Notes under the pieces: generated by a model
The model's database searches: none
The model's input: only the letters and a program-made list of their open reading frames with translations
What the model was told of the DNA's origin: nothing
Translations under genes and position numbers: made by a program
Part shown: positions 44,353 through 53,204 of the stretch, one piece after another
Layout of the letters: every line of letters starts with the position of its first letter
Numbering within the stretch: the stretch's first letter is position 1
Assembly (NCBI GenBank): GCA_963828505.1
Contig: CAWHFM010000022.1
Location: 7,496-71,495, forward strand
Direction of reading: 5' to 3'
DNA length: 64,000 nt
DNA from: Bog-473 sp963828505
Lineage (GTDB): Bacteria > Actinomycetota > Acidimicrobiia > Acidimicrobiales > RAAP-2

Positions 44353-44994
44353 GTGGGCCAGAAGTCGACCGTACCGGGGGGCTGTGACGACAGCTCCGCC
44401 GGCGGTGTCGCGGGTGCCGCCTGTGCAGCGACGGGACGGCCCCTGCGTGCAGACGCCCAACGCAACCGAACCCGCATCCTCGAGGCGGCGGAGGTGCTCT
44501 TCGCGTCCGAGGGCATCGAGGCGCCGGTCGATCTGATCGCCGAGAAGGCGGGCGTCGGCGTCGGCACGCTGTACCGCCACTTTCCGACGAAGGAGAAGTT
44601 GTGCGAAGCCATCCTCCTCGACCGCCTCACCGCTCTGACGGCCGACGCGCGGGCCCAAGCCGATGCGGCGGACGCACCCGGCGCGTTCTTCGGCTTCCTG
44701 GAGTACGTCGTCGAGGAGGGGGCGGCCAAGCGCGACCTCTTGGTGGCAGTCACCGGCGCCGGAGTCGAGTTCGAGGCGGCGGCGGCAGGGGTCAAGGACG
44801 AGTTGCGCCGCGCCGTCGATGTGCTACTTCAGCGGGCTCAGGACGCCGGGGCGGTGCGGGGCGACGTGACCGCCGAGACGGTGGTGTCGCTCGTCGGTGC
44901 CACGTGCCAGGCGTCTGCCCACGCGGGGAGCCCCCCGGGGTGCGAGCTCCTCTCCATCGTCTGCGACGGACTCCGTCCCCCCGGCGCGCGCTGA
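44353..44994 (+). CDS. TetR/AcrR family transcriptional regulator
   Basis: 213 residues from GTG 44353, which has GGGAGGTGG 3-11 bases upstream. RTRILEAAEVLFASEGIEAPVDLIAEKAGVGVGTLYRHFPTKEKLCEAI is the DNA-binding domain, and the C-terminal part is of the SBI-type ligand domain (VVSLVGATCQASAHAG). It probably represses the divergent MFS exporter and itself. Confidence 0.91.
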   Translation: MGQKSTVPGGCDDSSAGGVAGAACAATGRPLRADAQRNRTRILEAAEVLFASEGIEAPVDLIAEKAGVGVGTLYRHFPTKEKLCEAILLDRLTALTADARAQADAADAPGAFFGFLEYVVEEGAAKRDLLVAVTGAGVEFEAAAAGVKDELRRAVDVLLQRAQDAGAVRGDVTAETVVSLVGATCQASAHAGSPPGCELLSIVCDGLRPPGAR

Positions 44995-45027
44995 CGGCCA
45001 GCCCGCGCTGACGGGTAACCGTCCGGC

Positions 45028-45131
45028 GCGGGCATGGAATGGCGGGCATGGAATGGGAGCCGCAACGTTCCAGGGGCACGGCAGTGCTTCTTCGCCGCCC
45101 GGTTCGGGCAGTCCTTCTTCGCCGCCCGGTT
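45028..45131. repeat. Two short direct repeats in an intergenic region
   Basis: GCGGGCATGGAATG is duplicated in tandem (45028-45041, 45042-45055). CTTCTTCGCCGCCCGGTT occurs at 45087-45104 and again 27 bases later at 45114-45131. Both lie in the 198-base space between the convergent TetR and S53 peptidase genes. Confidence 0.75.
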
Positions 45132-45192
45132 ATCGACGTCGAGGGAACACACGGTGGCAACCGGTTTGGCAGGCCGTCAGTCTCTGCCGGTG

Positions 45193-46632
45193 TTACCGGC
45201 CGGCGTCGCGGGCGAGGAGGGGCACGAGCACCTGCGCATCGGGGCTTCCCCAGCCCGTGACCGGGTCCCATCCAGTCCCGGCGTTGTAGCCCGTGACGGT
45301 CCGTGACCGAGGTGTGGCTCGGCCCGTCGTCGCCGGGACAGGAGGTTGCTGGCCAACCTGGACGGGAGCCGACGCGCGTCGCAGCGAGGATTCGACGGTG
45401 TTCGTCCCGGTGTCGATGTCGTGGAACGCAGAGTGATCGGCCGGACTTCGGCCGATGCGGTAGAGGGCGGGGTTGACCCAACCCAGGTGCCGGCCCGCGT
45501 ACTGGTCGGCCAGCGCGATCACCGCGGCCCACAGCGGGGCGGCAGCGCTGGTACCGCTGGCCCCGACGACGATGGAGTTCTGGCCGCCGTCGGTCAGGGT
45601 CAGGGCCATGCCCGTATTCGGGTCGGCGTCGGCAGCGACGTCGGGTACCCCTCTGGACGCTCCGATGCCGGACACGCCGTTCTGATAGGCGGGCCGGGAG
45701 AAGAGATGGCTGAATCCTCCGCCGGAGGACACGGAGAATCCCCGGCCGGTCTGCCCGGGCGGGGTGTTCCACACGGTCTCGCTCATGTAGGCGCCGGTGG
45801 CCTGATTGGCCCGCAGGCTCGTACCTCCGGCGGCCAGTACGAGCGGGTCCGCATCGAGCAGGTTCACTCCCTTGATTCCTGTAAGACCAATCCTGGCCCC
45901 GGGGCACGGGTTGGTCGACGCGCCGGTGTCACCCGAAGAGTTGACCACCGTCACGGCGGCCTTGCTGGCGGCTTGCAACGCCGCGTTCAGCTGGGCCACC
46001 TCGGCCGCGGTGAAGCACTGTTCGCCCCAACTGTGGCTGAACGAGATCACGGCGCCCCGGGTCAGGCCCAGCCGAAGGGCCGCCGCGACGGCGGCGCTGG
46101 CTTTCGCCGGGGTTTCTGCGGCCGCATCGCTGATCAGCACCTCACGGATGGCGGCATCGGGAGCCACCGCGTGAACAATCTCGGTGTCCTCCGCCTCCTC
46201 GGTGTTGGCCAGCCACGGTGAGGGAGAACGGGCGAGGCTGTCGACGACGTCCAGTCTCGCGGCAGGCAAGCCGAACATGCCGTCGAAGCGGACAAGATCC
46301 TGGCGGATGTCGGTGACCCGGGGCGCCGATCCGGCCGGGGCGGCGAACTCCACCAGCACCACGGTCTCGCCGCGGCCATCGATCCCGTGATGTAGAAGCG
46401 CCTCAATGCCGTAGGCCACCCGGAACTGGCGCGGGGCGTAACACTGCGACGTGCTCAGGCAATCCCTGGCGAGCCGGCTCGAAACAGCAGCGGCAGAGCC
46501 GGAGGAGTAAGCACCGTTGCCGCCGCACACCGTGACCAACACCGCGACGACTGCCCCGGCAGCCAGGCCTCCCACGCGTCGAGGGCCGCGTCTACCCACC
46601 GACGGCGTCGACCGCGTCGGCCTCGTCGACAT
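45193..46632 (-). CDS. S53 family (sedolisin/kumamolisin-like) serine-carboxyl peptidase
   Basis: 479 residues, secreted. A basic N-terminus and a hydrophobic segment (about 21-36) act as signal or anchor. Catalytic residues are Glu145 and Asp149 (NTEEAEDTEIVHAVAP), the oxyanion Asp234 (SSGDTG) and the nucleophile Ser361 (GASGTSAAAPLWA). The calcium-site C-terminus (HDIDTGTN; TGWDPVTGWGSPDA) is present. Only about 55 residues precede the catalytic domain, so the long propeptide usual for the family is missing. These enzymes digest protein at acidic pH. Confidence 0.9.
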   Translation of the reverse strand: MSTRPTRSTPSVGRRGPRRVGGLAAGAVVAVLVTVCGGNGAYSSGSAAAVSSRLARDCLSTSQCYAPRQFRVAYGIEALLHHGIDGRGETVVLVEFAAPAGSAPRVTDIRQDLVRFDGMFGLPAARLDVVDSLARSPSPWLANTEEAEDTEIVHAVAPDAAIREVLISDAAAETPAKASAAVAAALRLGLTRGAVISFSHSWGEQCFTAAEVAQLNAALQAASKAAVTVVNSSGDTGASTNPCPGARIGLTGIKGVNLLDADPLVLAAGGTSLRANQATGAYMSETVWNTPPGQTGRGFSVSSGGGFSHLFSRPAYQNGVSGIGASRGVPDVAADADPNTGMALTLTDGGQNSIVVGASGTSAAAPLWAAVIALADQYAGRHLGWVNPALYRIGRSPADHSAFHDIDTGTNTVESSLRRASAPVQVGQQPPVPATTGRATPRSRTVTGYNAGTGWDPVTGWGSPDAQVLVPLLARDAGR

Positions 46633-46684
46633 AACCAGACGTTAGACGGCACCAAATCCCAGGAGCTGGGCGCCCTCTGTTCCC

Positions 46685-46855
46685 ATGACCGAGATCTCCG
46701 ACGCTCGCCCCGTACCGCGCCGCGGCGGAACCGAGCCACTGCTGGAGCAGCTCGACCGAGTCAGGATCGTCGCGCTACAGCTGTTCGAGGAACGCGAATC
46801 ACTCGGTCGGATCGGGGGCGCCGGGCTCGTAGTGGCAGGGCGCCGCGATCGTTGA
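46685..46855 (+). CDS. Possible small protein of unknown function
   Basis: A 56-residue open frame (MTEISDARPVPRRGGTEPLL to VVAGRRDR) in the 267-base space between the S53 peptidase and an SDR gene. The segment LEQLDRVRIVALQLFEERESL looks like an amphipathic helix. There is no clear ribosome binding site and no family match; it may be spurious. Confidence 0.25.
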   Translation: MTEISDARPVPRRGGTEPLLEQLDRVRIVALQLFEERESLGRIGGAGLVVAGRRDR

Positions 46856-46899
46856 AGTCCCTCCGCTGACCGCGCCGTCGCCTCCGAGGCTTCGCCGGG

Positions 46900-47670
46900 T
46901 CAGCCCCGTGGCGGTCGTGCGGGGTCCGACCCCATGGCGGCGAGGGAGTCGATCGGGCTGCGCAAGGAGAGCCCGCCGTCGCACTCGAGCACTTGTCCGG
47001 TGACCCAGTCCATGCCGTGCAGGGCGACGACCGTAGCGGCCACGTCGTCGGCCTCGCCCAGACGGCCGAGGGAGGTCCGCTCCGCCACGCCGGCGAGCCA
47101 AGGCGAGCCCTCGACCGTCGCCGCCACGCCGCGGCCGAGCATGGGAGTACGGGTGACGCCCGGCCCCACGCCGTTGACTCTGAGCCCGAGCGGGCCCCAC
47201 TCCGCTGCCGCCACCTTGACCAGCATCGAGAGCGCCGCCTTCGACGCGCAGTAAAGGCCCATGCCGGGATCGACCAGCCTGGCGCTCACGCTCGAGACGG
47301 CGACGAAGGAGCCGGCCACCTTGCGCTCGAGCATCGCCCCGACCCAGGCCCGCATGCAGAGCCAGGGACCCCTCGCGTTCACTCGCATGACACGGTCGAA
47401 GTCGTCGGGCGGGATGTCGAGGAGCATCCCGGCGTGCCCGATCCCCGCGGTGACCGTCACCCACGACGGCACGCCCCAGCGCAGGCTCGTGACCCCGACC
47501 GCCTCGTCGATCTCGTCGGGTGCGGCGACGTCGCAGTCGACGTCGCGGTCCCCGTCCACGTCCCACACCACGGCCGTGGTGCCACTCGCCCGGTATTGAG
47601 CGGCGAGCGCGGCCCCGATGCCGGACCCGCCCCCGATCACCAGCGCGAACGGCTCGCTCTCCTCGCCCAT
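46900..47670 (-). CDS. SDR family oxidoreductase
   Basis: 256 residues. Cofactor motif GGGSGIG (13-19) after a short first strand, active-site LYCASKAAL and end segment VTGQVLECDGGLSL. The usual NNAG motif reads VTAGIG. AAGGAG precedes ATG 47670. A stand-alone gene, divergent from the quinone reductase at 47967. Confidence 0.9.
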   Translation of the reverse strand: MGEESEPFALVIGGGSGIGAALAAQYRASGTTAVVWDVDGDRDVDCDVAAPDEIDEAVGVTSLRWGVPSWVTVTAGIGHAGMLLDIPPDDFDRVMRVNARGPWLCMRAWVGAMLERKVAGSFVAVSSVSARLVDPGMGLYCASKAALSMLVKVAAAEWGPLGLRVNGVGPGVTRTPMLGRGVAATVEGSPWLAGVAERTSLGRLGEADDVAATVVALHGMDWVTGQVLECDGGLSLRSPIDSLAAMGSDPARPPRG

Positions 47671-47966
47671 GGTGCTCCTTCCGAATCCGGACCGGTGTGT
47701 CCCCTTCGGTGCGGTGGCCGAAGGACCAGACCGTACCCGGCTTGTTGCCGGCAGACTCGGGTCCGATCACGCGGACAGAGCGAGGGCCGGTTGACGCCGG
47801 GTCCTGAGCGCGCGGCGGACCATGCGTTGGCGGCGGGTGCCTGCAGTCGACGTCCGCCGCGGCGTGCTTCGAGGACGCCCATGCCCACATCGCCGCCCGG
47901 CTGCCCCGGACCACACGCTGGTACGCCGAGCGCACGCGGCTTGCGGATGCGGGAGTATGTCTGTTC

Positions 47967-48944
47967 ATGAAAGCTGCCGTGTACTACGAGACGGGGTCGC
48001 CCGACGTCTTCCGTTACGAGGACGTGCCGGACCCGGAGCCCGGTCCCGGCGACCTCCTGATCCGGGTCGAGGCGGTCAGCATCGAGGGCGGGGACACGCT
48101 GAACCGTCTCGGCGGTGACCTCGCACGCGTCCCCCACGTCGTGGGCTACCAATGCGCCGGCACGGTCGTCGGGTTGGGCGATCGGGTCCATGGCTTCACC
48201 GAGGGCGATCGTGTCGTCACGGTCGGCCTCGACGGCTCGCATGCCCAGCTGCGGGCCGTGCCCGAGGCGTTCGCCTGGCGCATCCCCGACGGCCTCGGGA
48301 CGGACGAGGCGGCGTGCGTTCCGGTCCCCTTCGGCACCGCCGACGACTGCCTCTTCGAATTCGGCCGCCTGCAGCCCGGCGAAACCGCGCTGGTCCACGC
48401 CGGCGCAGGTGGCGTGGGCGTCGCGGCGATTCAGATGGCCAAGCGGGCCGGGGCGCGCGTCCTGGCCACGGCGTCGAGCGACGACCGCCTCGAACGCTTG
48501 AAGGAGCTCGGCCTCGACGAGGGCATCAACTACGCCACCTCCGACTTCGTGGCCGAGGCCCGCCGGCTGACCGACGGACGAGGAGTCGACGTCGTCGTGG
48601 ACTCGGTCGGGGGTACCACCTTGCAGGGGAGCATCGCCTCGCTCGCCTACCGCGGCCGTTGCGTCACCGTCGGCGACGCTGGTCGCGCTCCGGCCGAGCA
48701 TCTCGACATCTCCGCCATGCGTCCGAACAACCAGACGCTGTCGGGCTACTTCCTCGGAGCCGAGCTCTTGTTGGCGCCGCGTGCGCACGCCATGATCGCC
48801 GGCCACCTCGAGGCGGTCGCGCGTGGCGACCTGCGTGTCGTGATCGACCGCGCCTATCCGCTGTCCGACGCGGCAGGTGCGCACGCTTACATCGAGAGCC
48901 GCCAGGCTTTCGGCCGCGTGCTCCTGCATCCCTGGCCCGGTTAA
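47967..48944 (+). CDS. NADPH:quinone reductase-like zinc-independent alcohol dehydrogenase family protein
   Basis: 325 residues of the MDR superfamily. KAAVYYETGSPDVFRYEDVPDPEPGPGDLLIRVEA is the GroES-like start, and LVHAGAGGVGVAAIQMAKRAGARV the nucleotide-binding fold. Zinc-binding residues of true alcohol dehydrogenases are absent. It probably reduces quinones or enones with NADPH. The 296 bases upstream (47671-47966) hold no further gene. Confidence 0.9.
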   Translation: MKAAVYYETGSPDVFRYEDVPDPEPGPGDLLIRVEAVSIEGGDTLNRLGGDLARVPHVVGYQCAGTVVGLGDRVHGFTEGDRVVTVGLDGSHAQLRAVPEAFAWRIPDGLGTDEAACVPVPFGTADDCLFEFGRLQPGETALVHAGAGGVGVAAIQMAKRAGARVLATASSDDRLERLKELGLDEGINYATSDFVAEARRLTDGRGVDVVVDSVGGTTLQGSIASLAYRGRCVTVGDAGRAPAEHLDISAMRPNNQTLSGYFLGAELLLAPRAHAMIAGHLEAVARGDLRVVIDRAYPLSDAAGAHAYIESRQAFGRVLLHPWPG

Positions 48945-49079
48945 GCCCGACTGGCCCGGCTGGCCCGACTGGCCCCGATACGCCCCGAGCTTCCCGGCTC
49001 ACACCCCGGACGAGGCGCCCGGCTCGTTTCGGCTCCCCCTCCCACGACGTGGACGCCTGCCCCGTTGCTCTTCGTCCAC

Positions 49080-49105
49080 GACATGTTAGTCTGGACTAAC
49101 ATGTC
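49080..49105. promoter_or_regulatory. ArsR operator, 12-bp perfect inverted repeat
   Basis: GACATGTTAGTC (49080-49091), spacer TG, GACTAACATGTC (49094-49105). The right arm ends 5 bases before the GTG of the ArsR gene. The length and perfection of the arms make this the clearest operator in the window. Confidence 0.8.
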
Positions 49106-49110
49106 AGACG

Positions 49111-49452
49111 GTGAAGGAGTCCACGCATGCCCCGGACCTCATCGGTGTCCTGGCCGAGCCGAACCGGCGTCGGTTGCTGGGCTTGTTGCGCGGCGGGGAG
49201 AAGACCGTCTCGGAGCTGGCGGCGGAATTCGCGGTCACCCGGCCGGCGGTGTCACAACACCTCGGTGTGCTGGCCGCGGCGGGACTGGTGGAGGTTCGCC
49301 CGGACGGGCGATTCCGCCGCTACCGGCTCCGTCCCGAGGGAATGGCGTCACTGCGCCAGGTCCTCGATTCGTTCTGGACCACCGAGCTCGAGCTCCTCGC
49401 TGCAGGCGAGGGCCCGGACACCCGACAGAAAGGAAGACCCGATGACGATTGA
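49111..49452 (+). CDS. ArsR family transcriptional regulator
   Basis: 113 residues from GTG 49111. IGVLAEPNRRRLLGLLRGGEKTVSELAAEFAVTRPAVSQHLGVLAAAGLVEVRPDGRFRRYRL is a complete winged helix, without metal cysteines. The start lies 5 bases behind the operator, so a leaderless mRNA is likely. The stop overlaps the next gene by 11 bases. Confidence 0.9.
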   Translation: MKESTHAPDLIGVLAEPNRRRLLGLLRGGEKTVSELAAEFAVTRPAVSQHLGVLAAAGLVEVRPDGRFRRYRLRPEGMASLRQVLDSFWTTELELLAAGEGPDTRQKGRPDDD

Positions 49453-50419
49453 GAAGTCGGTCCTCGTGCCTCTCGACGCCGAGCAGACATTCGCCCTGGT
49501 GACCGAGCCGGAGCGGCTCCGACGCTGGCAGGCCGTCACGGCGCGGGTCGACTTGCGCGCCGGCGGCCCGTTTCGCTGGACCGTCGTGCCGGGTGCGAAC
49601 GCCTCCGGGACCTATGTCGAGGTGGAGCCCGGGCGGCGTCTCGTGTTCAACTTCGGTTGGGAGGACGGCGGTGGCGAGCCTCCGCCCGGCGCGTCGACCG
49701 TGACGGTGACGCTCGAGCCCGAGCCGGGCGGGACCCGGGTACGGCTCGTCCACCAGGGTCTCACCGACGAGCAGGAAGAGGCGCACAGCCGCGGTTGGGA
49801 GCACTTCATGGAGCGCCTGAGCGCGGCCGGCCGCGAGGGCGACGCCGGCCTGGACCCGATGCAGCAGCGCGACCCGGAGGGGTGGGATCCCCTCGCCGCG
49901 GCCGAAGCCAACCTCGCCGTATGCCAGCTCGTGCTGCGCCAGATGGGCCCCGGCGACGGAAAGGCGCAGACGCCATGCGCCCGCTTCGACGTCGACCAGC
50001 TGGCCGAGCACCTGTGCGGGTCGCTCGTCGCACTGGGCGGTGGCATCGGTCTCACGGTCGCCGCCGACGAGGGGGCGCCGCTCGAGCCGCGCCTGGCGGA
50101 CCTCGCTCAACCCGTTCTCGAGGGCTGGCGACGTCGCGGCCTCGAGGGAACGGTGCGCCTGGGGCCGGGAGACCTGCCCGCCGAGAGCGCCGCCGGCATC
50201 CTCTCCATGGAGTTGCTGGTGCATGCATGGGACTTCGCCCGTGCCACGGGTCGTCCCGTCCCGGCCACTGACGGGCTGGCGGCCTACGTGCTCGGTGTGG
50301 CCCATGGGCTGATCCAGCCCGCGCTGCGCAACGGCGACGCCTTCGCCGATGAGGTGTCGGTGGGCGCGGATGCGGACCCCATCATGCGGCTGGCCGCCTA
50401 CACCGGGCGCCAGCCTTGA
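49442..50419 (+). CDS. AHSA1/SRPBCC domain fused to a DinB/maleylpyruvate-isomerase-like domain
   Basis: 325 residues. Residues 1-145 are an AHSA1 domain (VLVPLDAEQTFALVTEPERLRRW, GTRVRLVHQGLTDEQEEAH). From about 165 a second domain follows with CARFDVDQLAEHLCGSLVALG and LSMELLVHAWDFARATGRPVP, the helix-bundle motifs of the mycothiol-dependent DinB group. ATG 49442 overlaps the ArsR end. Elsewhere in the window (33.5-35.2 kb) the same two activities are separate genes downstream of another ArsR, which supports a functional link. Confidence 0.88.
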   Translation: MTIEKSVLVPLDAEQTFALVTEPERLRRWQAVTARVDLRAGGPFRWTVVPGANASGTYVEVEPGRRLVFNFGWEDGGGEPPPGASTVTVTLEPEPGGTRVRLVHQGLTDEQEEAHSRGWEHFMERLSAAGREGDAGLDPMQQRDPEGWDPLAAAEANLAVCQLVLRQMGPGDGKAQTPCARFDVDQLAEHLCGSLVALGGGIGLTVAADEGAPLEPRLADLAQPVLEGWRRRGLEGTVRLGPGDLPAESAAGILSMELLVHAWDFARATGRPVPATDGLAAYVLGVAHGLIQPALRNGDAFADEVSVGADADPIMRLAAYTGRQP

Positions 50420-50431
50420 GCGACTGACCGG

Positions 50432-51920
50432 TCAGGCCGTACCCGCTCCCCGCCAGCGCCGTTCGAAGGGCAGCCGCCACCGCCGGGGTGCGATCAGCTC
50501 GCCGATGGAGTCGGGCCCCCAGCTTCCCTTGGCGTAGGGCTGCACCGGGGGCGGGTTCTCCAGCAGCGGTGACGAGAGCTCCCAGAGCCGCTCAATCCCC
50601 TCGGCCGTGTTGAACAGGGTGTGGTCGCCCATCATGGCGTCGTGGATGAGGCGCTCGTAGGCCTCGAGCACGTCGGCGTCCTCGCCCGTCTCGTGCAGCG
50701 CGAACTGCAGGCTGAGCTTCTCCAGCCGCATGCCGGGCCCGGGCTTCTTGCCGTAGAACGAGAGCGACAGCTTGGACGAGTCGGCGAGATCGAAAGTGAG
50801 GTGGTCCGGACCCTGTGTCCCCACGCCCGAGCCCTCGGGGAACATCGACTTCGGGGGCTCGCGGAACGCGATGGAGATGATGCGCTCGCCTCCCCCCATC
50901 TGTTTGCCGGTGCGCAGGAAGAAAGGCACGCCGGCCCAGCGCCAGTTGTCGATTTCGCAGCGCAGGGCGACGAAGGTCTCGGTGTCCGAGTCGGGCGCCA
51001 CCCCGGGGATGTCGCGGTAGCCCTCGTACTGGCCCCGGACGACGCGGCTCACGTCGAGCGGGCGCAACGAGCGGAAGACCTTGTTCTTTTCCTCGCTGAT
51101 GGCATCGGGGGCGAGCGCGGTGGGCGGCTCCATGGCCATGAAGGCGAGGATCTGGAACAGGTGGGTCACCACCATGTCCTTGAAGGCGCCGGTCGCCTCG
51201 TAGAAGGCGACCCGGTCGTCCACCGACAGCGTCTCGGGTACGTCGATCTGCACATGGTCGATGTGGTCCCGGTTCCAGATCGGCTCGAACAAACCGTTGG
51301 CGAAGCGGAAGGCCAGGATGTTCTGTGCCGCCTCCTTACCCAGGAAGTGGTCGATGCGGAAGATCTGGTCCTCGTCGAAGACCTGGTGCACCGCGTCGTT
51401 CAGGGCCACGGCGCTGGCCAGGTCGGTGCCGAACGGCTTCTCCATGATGAGCCGCGACCGCTCGATCAATTTCGGCGTCCGCCAACAGCTGCACCACCGA
51501 GCGCGCCGCCGCCGGCGGGATGCTGAGGTAGTGCAGCCGGCGCGGGTCGCCGACATCCATCTCCTCCTCGGCGCGGGCCACCGCCTCGGCCAGCGCCTCC
51601 GGCCCGCGCGCGGTCGAGCAGAAGCTCAGGCGCTTCTCGAAGTTCGCCCATTGCAGCAACGAGATCCGGCCGGTCGCGAACTCGTCGCAGGCGTGGCGGG
51701 CCAGGTTGCGGAACTCCTCGTCGCTGAGCTCCCGGGTGGCGCTCCCGATGATCCGGTACTCGGGCATCATCCCCGCCTTGGAAAGGTGCAGAAGTCCCGG
51801 CAGCAGCTTGCGCGCCGCCAGGTCCCCCGTCGCGCCGAACAGCACGATCACGTGCGGTTCGGCCTGCCGCGTCGCCGTCGGATCCGCCGGCGACGCGCCG
51901 GCTCCCTCGACGTCGCTCAC
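50432..51920 (-). CDS. zwf: Glucose-6-phosphate 1-dehydrogenase with one frameshift
   Basis: About 495 residues when two frames are joined. The N-terminal NADP-binding motif is VLFGATGDLAARKLLPGL; the active site is RIDHFLGKE; MEKPFGTDLASA and GVPFFLRTGKQM are further hallmarks. An extra base at about 51473 (GCCGAAATTG where GCCAAATTG is expected) breaks the frame after LLADA; the second frame continues KLIERSRLIMEKPFG. GTG 51920 overlaps the amidohydrolase stop as GTGA. It makes NADPH and 6-phosphogluconolactone if intact. Confidence 0.9.
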
Positions 51921-53113
51921 GGTGCCGGTCGGCGCTCGTTCAGCTCGGCCGCATTCGTGCCCATGATCCTCGCCACCGACTCGGCGGGCAGTTTCTGCAG
52001 CTCGGTCTGCCAGTCCGTCGGCTCGCGCAAGCCTTCGACGTGGGGCCAGTCGGACCCGAAGATCACGCGGTCGTCCCCCATCAGGTCGACGACCTCGTCG
52101 ACGTCGTCTTCCCAGAACGGGTTGATCCAGATGTGGCGGCGGAAGGTGTCGACCGGGTCCTCGGCGAAGTATCCCGGCATGCGGCGAGCCGCGGTGCGCA
52201 GCTTGCGGAACAGGGGGGCGAGGAACTCGGAGCCGTTCTCGACGGACGCCACGCGCACGTTGGGGAAGCGCTGGAAGAGCTTTTCGAGAATGAGCGTGGC
52301 CAGCCAGTCGTGCGCTGCTCGCTCAATGGACCACATCTTGATGCTCGGTCGGGCCGGCCCGCCGCCGCGGAACGACGCCGAGAACCCGTCGGCGGCGTAG
52401 CCGTTCGACGACAGTCCCGCGTCGCCCGCGTGGACGACGACGGTGATACCCGCCTCGTTGGCGCGGGCCCAGAATGGGTCGAACTCGTCGGCGGCCGGCG
52501 AGCGCGGACCCGATGAGGTCACCGGTGCCGCGGCTCGCAGCACGACGGCGCGCGCGTCCTGGTCGATGGCCCACTCGAGCTCGGCCACGGCGGCGTCCCC
52601 GTCGGCCAGCGTGATGTAGGGCGCGGCGAAGATGCGGTCGCGGTACGCCAGGCCCCAGTCCTCGGCCAGCCAGCGGTTGAAGGATCGGAACAACAGCACG
52701 ACCGCCTCCGGGTCGTCGCGCAGGGCCTCCTCGTACAGCATGCCCAGCGTGGGGAAGAGCCACACCTTGGACAGACCCTGCGCATCCATGGTGGCCAGGC
52801 GCGCGTCGCGGTCGCGGTACTCCGGCCGGATCGGCTCGGGCCGGCCCATCAGCTGGTGCATCGGCACGCCGTCGGGGTTGCCCCGGAAGTAGTCGAACAG
52901 GGCGCCGGCGGGCGACACCGGGTCGAACGTGGGGTTTGTCACCGCTCGGCTGACGCGCCCGCCCAGCGAGTGGTAACGCCGCCCGTCGATCTCGACCCAT
53001 TGGATCACCCTTGGCCCGAGCGATGGTTCCAGGTGTCTCGTGAACGCGTCGAGGGCCTCGTAGTAGTGGTTGTCCGCGTCGAAGACGGACGAGCCCGCGC
53101 TGGGCACGTTCAT
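51917..53113 (-). CDS. Amidohydrolase family protein (COG2159)
   Basis: 398 residues from ATG 53113 (AAAGG 7 bases upstream). SSVFDADNHYYE is the N-terminal metal motif, GITVVVHAGDAGLSSNG and FPNVRVASVENGSEF the middle metal-site strands, and VIFGSDWPHVEG the last metal Asp. Third amidohydrolase of this group in the window. It is coupled to zwf by a GTGA overlap. It probably decarboxylates or hydrolyses a cyclic acid; substrate unknown. Confidence 0.88.
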   Translation of the reverse strand: MNVPSAGSSVFDADNHYYEALDAFTRHLEPSLGPRVIQWVEIDGRRYHSLGGRVSRAVTNPTFDPVSPAGALFDYFRGNPDGVPMHQLMGRPEPIRPEYRDRDARLATMDAQGLSKVWLFPTLGMLYEEALRDDPEAVVLLFRSFNRWLAEDWGLAYRDRIFAAPYITLADGDAAVAELEWAIDQDARAVVLRAAAPVTSSGPRSPAADEFDPFWARANEAGITVVVHAGDAGLSSNGYAADGFSASFRGGGPARPSIKMWSIERAAHDWLATLILEKLFQRFPNVRVASVENGSEFLAPLFRKLRTAARRMPGYFAEDPVDTFRRHIWINPFWEDDVDEVVDLMGDDRVIFGSDWPHVEGLREPTDWQTELQKLPAESVARIMGTNAAELNERRPAP

Positions 53114-53204
53114 GGGCGGCCTTTCGTTGCTGTGGTTGGTGTCTTGGTGTCGATGCTGCCGTTGCGGTGGTTGCCGCCGTTGCTCGGCGGGACCACCTGC
53201 AACC

